A stretch of 5,287 nucleotides of DNA from an uncultured Erysipelotrichaceae bacterium (lineage in GTDB: Bacteria; Bacillota_I; Bacilli_A; Erysipelotrichales; Erysipelotrichaceae), in the NCBI GenBank assembly GCA_937900565.1, contig CALCFG010000058.1, positions 1 to 5,287 of the forward strand, in the 5' to 3' direction. Both the position numbers and the translations under genes were made by a program. Positions 1 to 5,275 of this stretch are shown in pieces. Every line of letters begins with the position of its first letter. Within the stretch, counting starts at the first letter, position 1. The notes below the pieces were generated by a model that was given only the letters and a program-made list of their open reading frames with translations, made no database searches and was not told where the DNA came from.

Positions 1-25
1 ATTTCGAGCCTCTCATCGGACACCA
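1..25 (+). tRNA. 3' end of a tRNA (partial, cut by window edge)
   Basis: The first 25 bases fit the 3' end of a tRNA. TTCGAGC (3-9) fits the T loop (positions 54-60), CTCTC (10-14) the 3' side of the T stem, ATCGGAC (15-21) the 3' acceptor strand, A22 the discriminator and CCA (23-25) an encoded tail. All spacings are right, and an intrinsic terminator follows directly. Against it, the base that should be G53 is T (position 2), giving a T-C mismatch with C61. The rest of the T stem and the anticodon lie outside the window, so the isotype cannot be read. The expected 5' acceptor strand would be GTCCGAT. Confidence 0.6.
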
Positions 26-39
26 CTTTTATACTAATG

Positions 40-72
40 AAAAGAGTTTTATAACTCTTTTTAATTTTTTTT
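40..72 (+). terminator. Intrinsic terminator after the tRNA-like end, upstream of the MATE gene
   Basis: AAAAGAGTT (40-48) pairs perfectly with AACTCTTTT (53-61) around a TTAT loop, giving a 9-bp stem. A T-rich run (57-62 and 65-72) follows. It lies 14 nt after the CCA of the tRNA-like sequence and so would end that transcript. It also sits just 5' of the MATE ribosome-binding site, so MATE expression needs either read-through or a promoter that I cannot identify with confidence. TATACT (30-35) and TATAAC (50-55) resemble -10 boxes but lack a partner -35. Confidence 0.75.
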
Positions 73-92
73 AATTGAAGGAAGGGGAAAAT

Positions 93-1451
93 ATGAAAGA
101 AAATAAAATGGGTGTATTGCCTGTCAATAAGTTATTGTTAAGTATGTCTGTGCCAATTATGATTTCAATGTTGGTGCAAGCATTTTATAACATTGTCGAC
201 AGTATGTTTGTTGCGCAAGTTAGTGAAAATGCGTTAACTGCAGTTTCGTTAGCATTTCCAATTCAACAATTATTAGTAGCCATTGGTGTTGGTACTGGTG
301 TAGGTATCAATGCGTTGGCTTCACGTGGATTGGGTGAAAAAAATTATCATAAAAGTAATATGGTAGCCAATAACGGATTGTATCTTTCTTTAATTGCCAC
401 CGTTATCTTTGTGATTTTTGGTATTTTTGGTTCACGTCCTTTCTTTGAAATTCAAGTGGCAAATGAAGAAATTGTTAGTTATGGTACACAATATTTAATG
501 GTGGTATGTTGCTTTAGTATTGGTATATTTACCTCCATTACTTTTGAACGCATTTTGCAGGCAACTGGTAAAACAACTTATACGATGATTACGCAAGGTT
601 TAGGGGCAATTATTAATATTATTCTTGATCCGATTTTTATCTTTGGTTTGTTTGGTATGCCACGATTAGAAGTTATGGGAGCGGCGATGGCAACTGTCAT
701 TGGTCAAATTGCATCAGGGGCCTTAGGTTTATATTTTTCGTTAAAGAAAAATCCTGAAATTGAAATTAATTTAAAAAAATACCCAATGAATGGGCATATC
801 ATTAAAATGATTTATGGTATCGGTATTCCAAGTATTATTATGCAATCCATTGGATCATTGATGACATTTGGTATGAATTTGATCTTATTGTCCTTTACCG
901 CGACAGCATCTACTGTTTTTGGTGTTTATTTTAAATTGCAATCGTTTGTCTTTATGCCGGTTTTTGGTTTAAATAATGGGTTAGTACCGATTATTAGTTA
1001 TAACTTTGGAGCAAAACATGCTAAACGAATGACCAGTTCAATCAAATTAGCAACGTTGTATGCGAGCGGTATTATGCTATTTGGTTTAGGTGTGTTTGAA
1101 CTTTTCCCTGATGCGTTACTTAGTATATTTGCAGCATCGGATGCGATGCTAAGTATTGGAATACCAGCATTACGGATTATTGCAATATCGTTTATCTTTG
1201 CTGGGGTTAATATTGTGCTATCCTCTGTTTTCCAAGCGTTGGGTCATGGTATGAAGAGTTTGATGGTTTCTATTTTGCGGCAATTATTTGTGTTGCTTCC
1301 ATGTGCTTTTGTTTTATCTTTTATTTCTTTAGATGCTATTTGGTGGGCTTTCCCAATAGCAGAACTTGCGGCGTTTATTGTGACATTAATGATGTTAAAA
1401 CATGTTTATGATGCAGAGATTAACCCAATTTACCAAGAAGAATTGGCTTAA
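93..1451 (+). CDS. MATE family efflux transporter
   Basis: This 452-aa inner-membrane protein of the multidrug and toxic compound extrusion family would export cationic drugs or metabolites in exchange for Na+ or H+. Its length and hydrophobic pattern fit the usual 12 TM helices. Family landmarks are the first helix around SVPIMISMLVQAFYNIVDSM (19-38), RILQATGKT (153-161), NIILDPIFIFGL (175-186) at the end of the first half, GLNNGLVPIISYNFGAK (292-308) in the second half, and SSVFQALG (377-384). The ATG at 93 is preferred over the in-frame TTG at 75 because AAGGAAGGGG (78-87) sits 5 nt before it, and starting at TTG would place the SD inside the gene. The gene appears to be a single-gene unit between a tRNA terminator and the PII-like gene; no good terminator follows it. 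It resembles the MepA/DinF-like branch, but the substrate cannot be inferred. Confidence 0.93.
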   Translation: MKENKMGVLPVNKLLLSMSVPIMISMLVQAFYNIVDSMFVAQVSENALTAVSLAFPIQQLLVAIGVGTGVGINALASRGLGEKNYHKSNMVANNGLYLSLIATVIFVIFGIFGSRPFFEIQVANEEIVSYGTQYLMVVCCFSIGIFTSITFERILQATGKTTYTMITQGLGAIINIILDPIFIFGLFGMPRLEVMGAAMATVIGQIASGALGLYFSLKKNPEIEINLKKYPMNGHIIKMIYGIGIPSIIMQSIGSLMTFGMNLILLSFTATASTVFGVYFKLQSFVFMPVFGLNNGLVPIISYNFGAKHAKRMTSSIKLATLYASGIMLFGLGVFELFPDALLSIFAASDAMLSIGIPALRIIAISFIFAGVNIVLSSVFQALGHGMKSLMVSILRQLFVLLPCAFVLSFISLDAIWWAFPIAELAAFIVTLMMLKHVYDAEINPIYQEELA

Positions 1452-1501
1452 TAACAATCATAAAGCGGTTACATCACGTTAATTTTATAAAATATTTAAT
1501 T

Positions 1502-1571
1502 GTTGCATAATATTTTCTTACTTTAGGTTTAGAATGATTAGGCTTAAGAAAGAAGGAAAATATTATGCAAC
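1502..1571. repeat. Perfect 16-bp inverted repeat enclosing the RBS and start codon of the PII-like gene
   Basis: GTTGCATAATATTTTC (1502-1517) is the exact reverse complement of GAAAATATTATGCAAC (1556-1571). The right arm contains the ATG at 1565 and the end of the SD (AGAAGG, 1551-1556). A further G-U and a U-A pair (1518/1555, 1519/1554) could extend the stem over the SD. The spacer of 38 nt holds a -10-like TAGAAT (1530-1535). If the left arm is transcribed, the mRNA would fold so as to hide the start codon. If transcription starts inside the spacer, the arms may be a paired operator. The repeat itself is seen directly; its role is inference. Confidence 0.85.
1530..1535 (+). promoter_or_regulatory. 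Possible -10 element for the PII-like/antiporter pair
   Basis: TAGAAT matches five of six consensus -10 bases and lies 30 nt before the start codon, between the arms of the inverted repeat. No acceptable -35 is found at 16-18 nt upstream, and there is no TGn extension, so support is weak. An alternative is TATAAA (1486-1491), which would put the left repeat arm at the very 5' end of the transcript. Confidence 0.25.
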
Positions 1572-1903
1572 TTTTAGTACATATAACCAATGATGAAACT
1601 AGCATTAATCCGATTATGAAAAAGATGATGGCTGCTGGTATTCATGGTGCAAGTGTAGTGGATTGTGAAGGGATGTTATCATCTGTTAATCAAGACAGTG
1701 TGAATGCACCCGCTATTTTTGGAGGATTGCGACAATTTATGAATCCGGAACGTCCTCAAAATAAAATGTTATTCGTAGTGTTAAAAGATGAACAAGTCCA
1801 AGATGTAGTCGATATAATTCATCAAGTCGCAGGTGATTTAAAATTACCAAATACAGGAATATTATTCGCGTTACCAGTGACACGTTGGGAAGGTGTGAAA
1901 TAA
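1565..1903 (+). CDS. PII-like (GlnB-superfamily) small regulatory protein
   Basis: The 112-aa product has the length and β-α-β/β-α-β order of PII signalling proteins. I read β1 at 1-9, α1 at 12-25, β2 at 28-37, a long loop at about 38-66 where the T loop belongs, β3 at 67-73, α2 at 76-90 and a closing strand TGILFALPVTRWEGVK (97-112), which resembles the PII C-terminus. It lacks the recognisable classic T-loop sequence with its uridylylated Tyr, and it does not resemble the c-di-AMP receptor DarA/PstA. It is thus probably a divergent PII-like protein rather than a nitrogen regulator. PII family members form trimers that bind a nucleotide or other small molecule and act on a membrane transporter or enzyme. 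The antiporter gene starts 3 nt after its stop, so the antiporter is the obvious partner. The SD is AGAAGG, 8 nt before the ATG, and the start codon sits in an inverted-repeat arm. The ligand is unknown. Confidence 0.72.
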   Translation: MQLLVHITNDETSINPIMKKMMAAGIHGASVVDCEGMLSSVNQDSVNAPAIFGGLRQFMNPERPQNKMLFVVLKDEQVQDVVDIIHQVAGDLKLPNTGILFALPVTRWEGVK

Positions 1904-1906
1904 TTT

Positions 1907-3073
1907 ATGCAACTCGTTTTACGTTTAGGTGTTGCACTATTTGTTGCATTGGGTTTAACTCGGATAACCAAACGATTCCATTTACCTAATGTAACTGCTT
2001 ATTTAATTGCTGGTGTTTTGGTTGGGCCATTTGCTTTAAATATTTTAAATCAAGACACTTTGGATTCAACAGGGATATTGACTTCTGTTTCTTTAGGATT
2101 TATTGCATTTTCCATTGGGGATGAATTTAAATTATCAACGTTAAAACAAATTGGTAAACCTGCCTTAGTAATTACCGTATTTGAAGCGTTAATAGCGGTT
2201 GTGTTAGTGGATGTAATCACGATTGCGTTAGGTTTTCCTTTACCGATGTGTTTAACATTAGGGGCATTGGCTGCATCTACTGCACCGGCTGCTACGTTAA
2301 TGATTGTTAGACAATACAAGGCCGATGGTCCATTAACACGTATGTTGTTACCAGTTGTTGCAGCTGACGATGCTGCTGGATTGATTGCTTATTCAATTTC
2401 CATAAATGTCGCCGTTGCGTTAGCAAATCATCAAGCATTGGCTTTAATGGATACATTTATAATGCCATTAGGACAAATAGCATTAGCTTTAGTTATTGGT
2501 GGATTGTTTGGTTTTCTTGCCGCATTTTCCCACCGTTATTTTTTATCCCATACCAATCGCATGAGTATTTGTATTGGAGTAGTGTTGATTTGTTCTGCGC
2601 TGGCTGAAGTGAGTGGATTGTCTGCGTTATTGATGTGCATGGCTGCTGGGGCAGTTTATGTTAACAGTAGTAATTATGCGGAGCGTGTTCTAACATACGT
2701 GGATGATTGGACTTATCCGTTATTTATTCTTTTCTTTGTAGTGTCTGGGGCAAGTTTGGATATCTATGCATTACCAAAGGTGGGTCTATTGGGTATTGTT
2801 TATATTTTTATCCGCTTTGCAGGTAAATGGATGGGCTCTTATATAGGGGCTACATTAACGAAACAATCGAAGGTTGTCAAAGAGAATATCGGCTTTGCCT
2901 TAATGCCGCAAGCTGGTGTAGCCATTGGTATGGCAACCTTAGCGTTAAAACAATTACCAGGGTATGGTGCGCAAGTACAAACGGTTATCTTAGCTGCAAC
3001 GTTGATTTATGAATTAATCGGTCCATTATCGGCGAAGTTTGCGCTTGCTCGAGCTGGCGAAATCAATGCTTAA
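1907..3073 (+). CDS. Cation:proton antiporter, CPA2 family (NapA/KefB-type membrane domain)
   Basis: This 388-aa integral membrane protein has about 12-13 hydrophobic helices and matches the Na+(K+)/H+ exchanger domain. Visible landmarks are LPNVTAYLIAGVLVGPFAL (26-44) in the first helices, TAPAATLM (125-132) in the broken helix near the ion site, the acidic pair VAADDAAGL (Asp154-Asp155), SGASLDI (280-286), Arg303 and Lys307 in RFAGKWMG, and MPQAGVAIGM (333-342). In characterised CPA2 members a double Asp goes with electrogenic exchange, so electrogenic Na+/H+ or K+/H+ exchange is plausible but inferred. The protein ends right after the membrane domain, without the RCK/TrkA-N domain of KefB/KefC. 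The ATG lies 3 nt after the upstream stop, and GGGAAGGTG (1887-1895) within the upstream gene serves as a rather distant SD, suggesting translational coupling. A strong terminator follows. Confidence 0.92.
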   Translation: MQLVLRLGVALFVALGLTRITKRFHLPNVTAYLIAGVLVGPFALNILNQDTLDSTGILTSVSLGFIAFSIGDEFKLSTLKQIGKPALVITVFEALIAVVLVDVITIALGFPLPMCLTLGALAASTAPAATLMIVRQYKADGPLTRMLLPVVAADDAAGLIAYSISINVAVALANHQALALMDTFIMPLGQIALALVIGGLFGFLAAFSHRYFLSHTNRMSICIGVVLICSALAEVSGLSALLMCMAAGAVYVNSSNYAERVLTYVDDWTYPLFILFFVVSGASLDIYALPKVGLLGIVYIFIRFAGKWMGSYIGATLTKQSKVVKENIGFALMPQAGVAIGMATLALKQLPGYGAQVQTVILAATLIYELIGPLSAKFALARAGEINA

Positions 3074-3076
3074 TAT

Positions 3077-3110
3077 AAAAAGTACTTCCTTATTATCGAA
3101 GTACTTTTTT
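3077..3110. terminator. Bidirectional terminator shared by the antiporter and the convergent GNAT gene
   Basis: AAAAAGTACTTC (3077-3088) and GAAGTACTTTTT (3098-3109) form a perfect 12-bp stem with a 9-nt loop. T-runs end both strands, so it can stop transcription either way. On the minus strand its right arm encodes the last residues of the acetyltransferase, and that gene's TAA (3095-3093) lies in the loop. On the plus strand it begins 4 nt after the antiporter stop codon. Confidence 0.92.
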
Positions 3111-3515
3111 CATTTGGATATGTGGACAATGTTCATCCAAATAGATTTCGCCATATTTTTGAAAGCCAAGTTTTTCATAAAAACCAAGTGCTTGACATTG
3201 TGCCGAGATGATAACTGTTGAATAGCCCAATGCTTTTATGGTTTCTAAAGCGTAACTTACTAAATCGAATCCGTAATGAAATTTACGATATTTTTTGCGA
3301 ATCGCTATGCGTCCGAGAATGAGCGTATCTTGGGTTACGTCATAGTAATAGCGACACGTACCAATCGCAGAGTTAAAATTATCGTATAAGACAATATGCG
3401 TGCTATTGGTATCGTGTTCATCAAATTCGTTTGTAAAACCTTGCTCATTTACAAATACTTCGATTCTTATATCGAAGGCATCTTTTGGTAATTGATTAAA
3501 TGATTGATAGTGCAT
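3093..3515 (-). CDS. GNAT family N-acetyltransferase (ElaA/YjcF-like)
   Basis: This 140-aa cytoplasmic enzyme is predicted to transfer an acetyl group from acetyl-CoA to an amine. The N-terminal stretch IRIEVFVNEQGFTNEFDEHD (16-35) is typical of the small ElaA/YjcF-like branch. LGRIAIRKKYRKFHYGFDLV (67-86) is the acetyl-CoA-binding motif A, though its RxxGxG loop is degenerate (R-K-F-H-Y-G instead of R-G-x-G-x-G/A). ALGFYEKLGF (109-118) is the motif B region, and EIYLDEHCPHIQMKK (123-137) is the usual C-terminal end. The substrate is unknown. The ATG has an excellent SD, AGGAGA at 3527-3522, with 6 nt spacing. The gene is convergent with the antiporter, shares its terminator, and is divergent from rplK. 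It appears monocistronic. Confidence 0.9.
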   Translation of the reverse strand: MHYQSFNQLPKDAFDIRIEVFVNEQGFTNEFDEHDTNSTHIVLYDNFNSAIGTCRYYYDVTQDTLILGRIAIRKKYRKFHYGFDLVSYALETIKALGYSTVIISAQCQALGFYEKLGFQKYGEIYLDEHCPHIQMKKVLR

Positions 3516-3544
3516 AAGGTATCTCCTAAATTTTTTATAAAATA

Positions 3545-3550
3545 ATCATA
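3545..3550 (-). promoter_or_regulatory. Possible -10 element for the GNAT gene
   Basis: On the minus strand these bases read TATGAT, five of six to consensus, about 30 nt before the GNAT start codon. This would give a leader of roughly 20 nt with the SD in it. No good -35 is seen at the proper distance. An alternative pair TTAACT (3563-3558) / TATAAA (3539-3534) with an 18-nt spacer would start transcription almost on the SD. Confidence 0.3.
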
Positions 3551-3602
3551 GCGGCAAAGTTAAAAAAACGCATAAAAATCGTGAATTATTTAAGGCTTCT
3601 AC

Positions 3603-3631
3603 TTGCACAAGCTATGAAATGTTGGTAAACT
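3603..3631 (+). promoter_or_regulatory. Promoter of rplK-rplA (extended -10)
   Basis: TTGCAC (3603-3608) serves as -35 and, after exactly 17 nt, TAAACT (3626-3631) as -10, preceded by TGG (3623-3625), an extended -10 TGn motif. The predicted start near 3638 gives a leader of about 75 nt that includes the complete L1-site-like hairpin. A 7-bp dyad, ACAAGCT (3607-3613) and AGCTTGT (3637-3643), brackets the -10 region, with its right arm around the start site. Confidence 0.6.
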
Positions 3632-3650
3632 AGTAAAGCTTGTAAAAGCA

Positions 3651-3679
3651 GTGGAAGAAGTTTGCAAACTTCATACCAC
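3651..3679 (+). promoter_or_regulatory. Ribosomal protein L1-binding leader hairpin (autoregulatory site)
   Basis: GTGG (3651-3654) pairs with CCAC (3676-3679). An asymmetric internal loop AA/ATA follows, then the upper stem GAAGTT (3657-3662) / AACTTC (3667-3672) with a TGCA loop. This copies the L1-binding helix of 23S rRNA, where a GUGG(G)AG strand faces a strand ending AUACCAC. In bacteria L1 is known to repress the L11-L1 mRNA by binding such a mimic, and the position here in the rplK leader, 21 nt before the SD, is as expected. The structure is visible; L1 binding is inferred from the family. Confidence 0.75.
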
Positions 3680-3714
3680 AACCCAAGCACAATAGAAAAT
3701 AGGAGGTAAGTCTT

Positions 3715-4137
3715 GTGGCTAAAAAAATTGCAAAAATTTGTAAGTTACAGTTCCCTGCCGGTGGAGCTAAACCAGGACCTGCATTAGCAAGTGCTGGTAT
3801 CAACATGCCTCAATTTTGTTCTCAATTCAATGATGCAACAAAAGATCGTCATGGAGATATCGTTCCGGTAATTATTACTGCGTACGAAGATAAATCTTTC
3901 TCTTTCGTACTTAAAACAACACCAGCTGCCAATTTAATTAAAAAATATGCAGGTGTTACAAAAGGAAGCGGAAGCCCTAAAGCAAATAAAGTTGGTAAAT
4001 TAACGCAAGCTCAATTAAAAGAAATTGCTGAATACAAAATGCCAGATTTAAATGCAAATGATGTTGAAGGCGCAATGCGTATCATTGCCGGTACAGCACG
4101 TAACATGGGTGTTACTGTAGAAGGAATGGAGGACTAA
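3715..4137 (+). CDS. rplK: 50S ribosomal protein L11
   Basis: L11 binds 23S rRNA at the GTPase-associated centre, where it supports elongation-factor action and, in many bacteria, the stringent response. The 140-aa product shows the N-terminal domain [20 protein letters not shown] (10-29), [13 protein letters not shown] (30-42), [16 protein letters not shown] (57-72) before the hinge, and the rRNA-binding C-terminal domain with [29 protein letters not shown] and [10 protein letters not shown] (123-132). Translation starts with GTG after a near-perfect SD, AGGAGGTAAG (3701-3710). Compared with E. coli L11, four residues (SPPV in E. coli) are missing from the proline-rich loop, so Pro20 runs straight into GPAL. 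It is followed after 2 nt by rplA, and no nusG precedes it. Confidence 0.97.
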   Translation: MAKKIAKICKLQFPAGGAKPGPALASAGINMPQFCSQFNDATKDRHGDIVPVIITAYEDKSFSFVLKTTPAANLIKKYAGVTKGSGSPKANKVGKLTQAQLKEIAEYKMPDLNANDVEGAMRIIAGTARNMGVTVEGMED

Positions 4138-4139
4138 TC

Positions 4140-4814
4140 ATGGGAAAGAAATATAATGAAGCCCTTAAATCTTTCGATGTAAAGAAACAATATAGCTACC
4201 AAGAAGCTGTGACTTTAGCTAAAAAAACTAATGTTGCTAAATTTGATGCAACAATTGAAGCTAGCTTTAATTTAAATGTTAATCCTAAATATGCTGAACA
4301 ATTAATTCGTGGAGCGATGGTATTACCTAACGGTACTGGTAAAACACGTAAAGTATTAGTTGTAACTCAAGGTGCTAAAGAACAAGAAGCAAAAGATGCT
4401 GGCGCAGATTTTGTTGGTGGTAAAGAAATTTTAGACGAAATCAAAAAAGGTTGGTTCGGTTTCGATATCATCGTTGCTACACCTGATATGATGGGTGAAT
4501 TAGGTAAATTAGGAAAATTATTAGGTCCTAAAGGATTAATGCCAAACCCTAAAACTGGTACAGTAACAATGGATGTTACGAAAGCAATTGAAGAAATCAA
4601 AAAAGGTAAAGTTGAATACCGTGTTGATAAAGATGGTAACATCAACTGCTTAATTGGTAAATCAAGCTTTAGTGATGAAGCATTAGCTGAAAACTTCAAA
4701 GCATTATATGATGCAATCTTAAAAGCTAGACCTGCGACTGTTAAAGGTGCTTACGTTAAGAGCGTTACAGTATCTAGTACAATGGGTCCTGGTGTTAAGG
4801 TTGTTGTTGAATAA
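4140..4814 (+). CDS. rplA: 50S ribosomal protein L1
   Basis: L1 forms the mobile stalk near the E site that helps release deacylated tRNA, and in bacteria it also represses its own operon. The 224-aa product is close to the usual 229-234. It shows [16 protein letters not shown] (35-50), the [15 protein letters not shown] segment (61-75), the signature region from [18 protein letters not shown] (113-130) through [13 protein letters not shown] (131-143), [22 protein letters not shown] (starting at 156) and the C-terminal [20 protein letters not shown] (202-221). The ATG follows the rplK stop by 2 nt, and the SD GGAGG (4128-4132) lies within rplK, so the two genes are translationally linked. The leader of rplK carries a likely target for this protein. 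A terminator follows the stop. Confidence 0.98.
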   Translation: MGKKYNEALKSFDVKKQYSYQEAVTLAKKTNVAKFDATIEASFNLNVNPKYAEQLIRGAMVLPNGTGKTRKVLVVTQGAKEQEAKDAGADFVGGKEILDEIKKGWFGFDIIVATPDMMGELGKLGKLLGPKGLMPNPKTGTVTMDVTKAIEEIKKGKVEYRVDKDGNINCLIGKSSFSDEALAENFKALYDAILKARPATVKGAYVKSVTVSSTMGPGVKVVVE

Positions 4815-4835
4815 TTATTTATTAATTCAATATTT

Positions 4836-4864
4836 AGAGTCAGATATTAATCTGACTCTTTTTT
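4836..4864 (+). terminator. Intrinsic terminator of rplK-rplA
   Basis: AGAGTCAGAT (4836-4845) and ATCTGACTCT (4850-4859) form a perfect 10-bp stem with loop ATTA, followed by six T (4859-4864). It begins 21 nt after the rplA stop and ends the two-gene operon, so no rplJ/rplL are co-transcribed. Confidence 0.93.
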
Positions 4865-4916
4865 AAATACGCAAAAAAAGATTGAAGTCTAGCCTTCAAT
4901 CTATTTTTTAAATACG
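4859..4916 (+). repeat. 13-bp direct repeat TTTTTTAAATACG
   Basis: The 13-mer occurs exactly at 4859-4871 and 4904-4916. Each copy starts with the T-run on the plus-strand side of a terminator hairpin. The second copy lies within the last codons of the minus-strand gene. It may be a trace of a local duplication, or chance in AT-rich sequence. Confidence 0.6.
4873..4909 (-). terminator. Intrinsic terminator of the convergent membrane-protein gene (possibly bidirectional)
   Basis: AGATTGAAG (4879-4887) and CTTCAATCT (4894-4902) form a 9-bp stem with a 6-nt loop. Read on the minus strand it is followed by seven T (4879-4873), and on the plus strand by a run of six T (4904-4909), so it may also back up the rplA terminator. 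The TAG stop of the minus-strand gene (4903-4901) overlaps the first stem bases. Confidence 0.88.
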
Positions 4917-5275
4917 TCACTATCTAACATATCCATCATTTCTTCAACAGCTTTGATGGGAAGTTTAAATTGTTCACCATTAATGGTTGTCACTTTATAA
5001 CAGGATTGTAAAAAACCTTTGGGTGGAATCGCTTTTTTAATGTTTTTATATTTAATATTTAATCCATTAAATACGAAATTTGTTCTTCCGATATACAGGT
5101 AGCGTTGTTTATAAGCGGATAATGCTTGAAAACAAAAAGCTAACGCCAATAATGAACCAATAACAATTGAATCGATATCTTGGCTTAAAAAGCCGCTAAT
5201 GGCAATAAATAAGCATAACGCAATCATAATTCCATTGGTAATAATTAAAGATTTTCCCACATCAATTTTATCCAT
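4901..5275 (-). CDS. Small two-TM membrane protein of unknown function (start uncertain)
   Basis: I do not recognise a specific family. The 124 residues visible from the ATG at 5275 have two hydrophobic helices (about 9-30 and 34-53) joined by a short polar turn (SQDID). A basic stretch (AYKQRYLYIGR, 54-64) and a C-terminal soluble domain follow, with alternating short strands (FVFNGLNIKYKNIKKA, CYKVTTINGEQFKLPI) and a terminal acidic helix (VEEMMDMLDSD). The shape recalls small membrane-anchored PH-like proteins of Firmicutes, but that is only a resemblance. No Shine-Dalgarno is seen in the 12 nt before the ATG, and the frame stays open to the window edge (codons for N-T-D-N), so the true start may lie beyond 5287 and this entry may be partial. 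It is convergent with rplA and has its own terminator. Confidence 0.75.
   Translation of the reverse strand: MDKIDVGKSLIITNGIMIALCLFIAISGFLSQDIDSIVIGSLLALAFCFQALSAYKQRYLYIGRTNFVFNGLNIKYKNIKKAIPPKGFLQSCYKVTTINGEQFKLPIKAVEEMMDMLDSDVFKK

Noticed and set aside
75..92. In-frame TTG start six codons upstream of the MATE ATG
   Set aside because: It lies directly before the strong SD (78-87), which is correctly spaced for the ATG at 93, and it has no SD of its own.
1460..1473. cre-like sequence ATAAAGCGGTTACA (catabolite control) after the MATE gene
   Set aside because: It misses the first two conserved bases of the cre consensus and is about 100 nt from the next start without a firm promoter nearby. 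Such near matches are common.
1482..1493. ATTTTATAAAAT palindrome after the MATE gene as a terminator
   Set aside because: It is an all-AT palindrome with no usable loop and no T-run after it, so it would be too weak to terminate.
2050..2319. 89-codon open frame on the minus strand inside the antiporter
   Set aside because: It is wholly antisense to a well-supported membrane protein, has a low-complexity Asn/Ala/Ile composition and has no family features.
2827..3221. Two 60-61-codon plus-strand frames overlapping the antiporter end and the GNAT gene
   Set aside because: They have no SD, no recognisable protein features, and run through a strong terminator or opposite a supported gene.
3516..3714. 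Small unannotated gene or T-box/riboswitch in the divergent intergenic region
   Set aside because: No credible short ORF with an SD, and no specifier or antiterminator features. The bases are accounted for by the promoter, the L1-type hairpin and the rplK SD.
4367..4699. 110-codon open frame on the minus strand inside rplA
   Set aside because: It is antisense to a highly conserved ribosomal gene, and its Pro/Ser/Leu-rich product is what the complement of the L1 signature gives.
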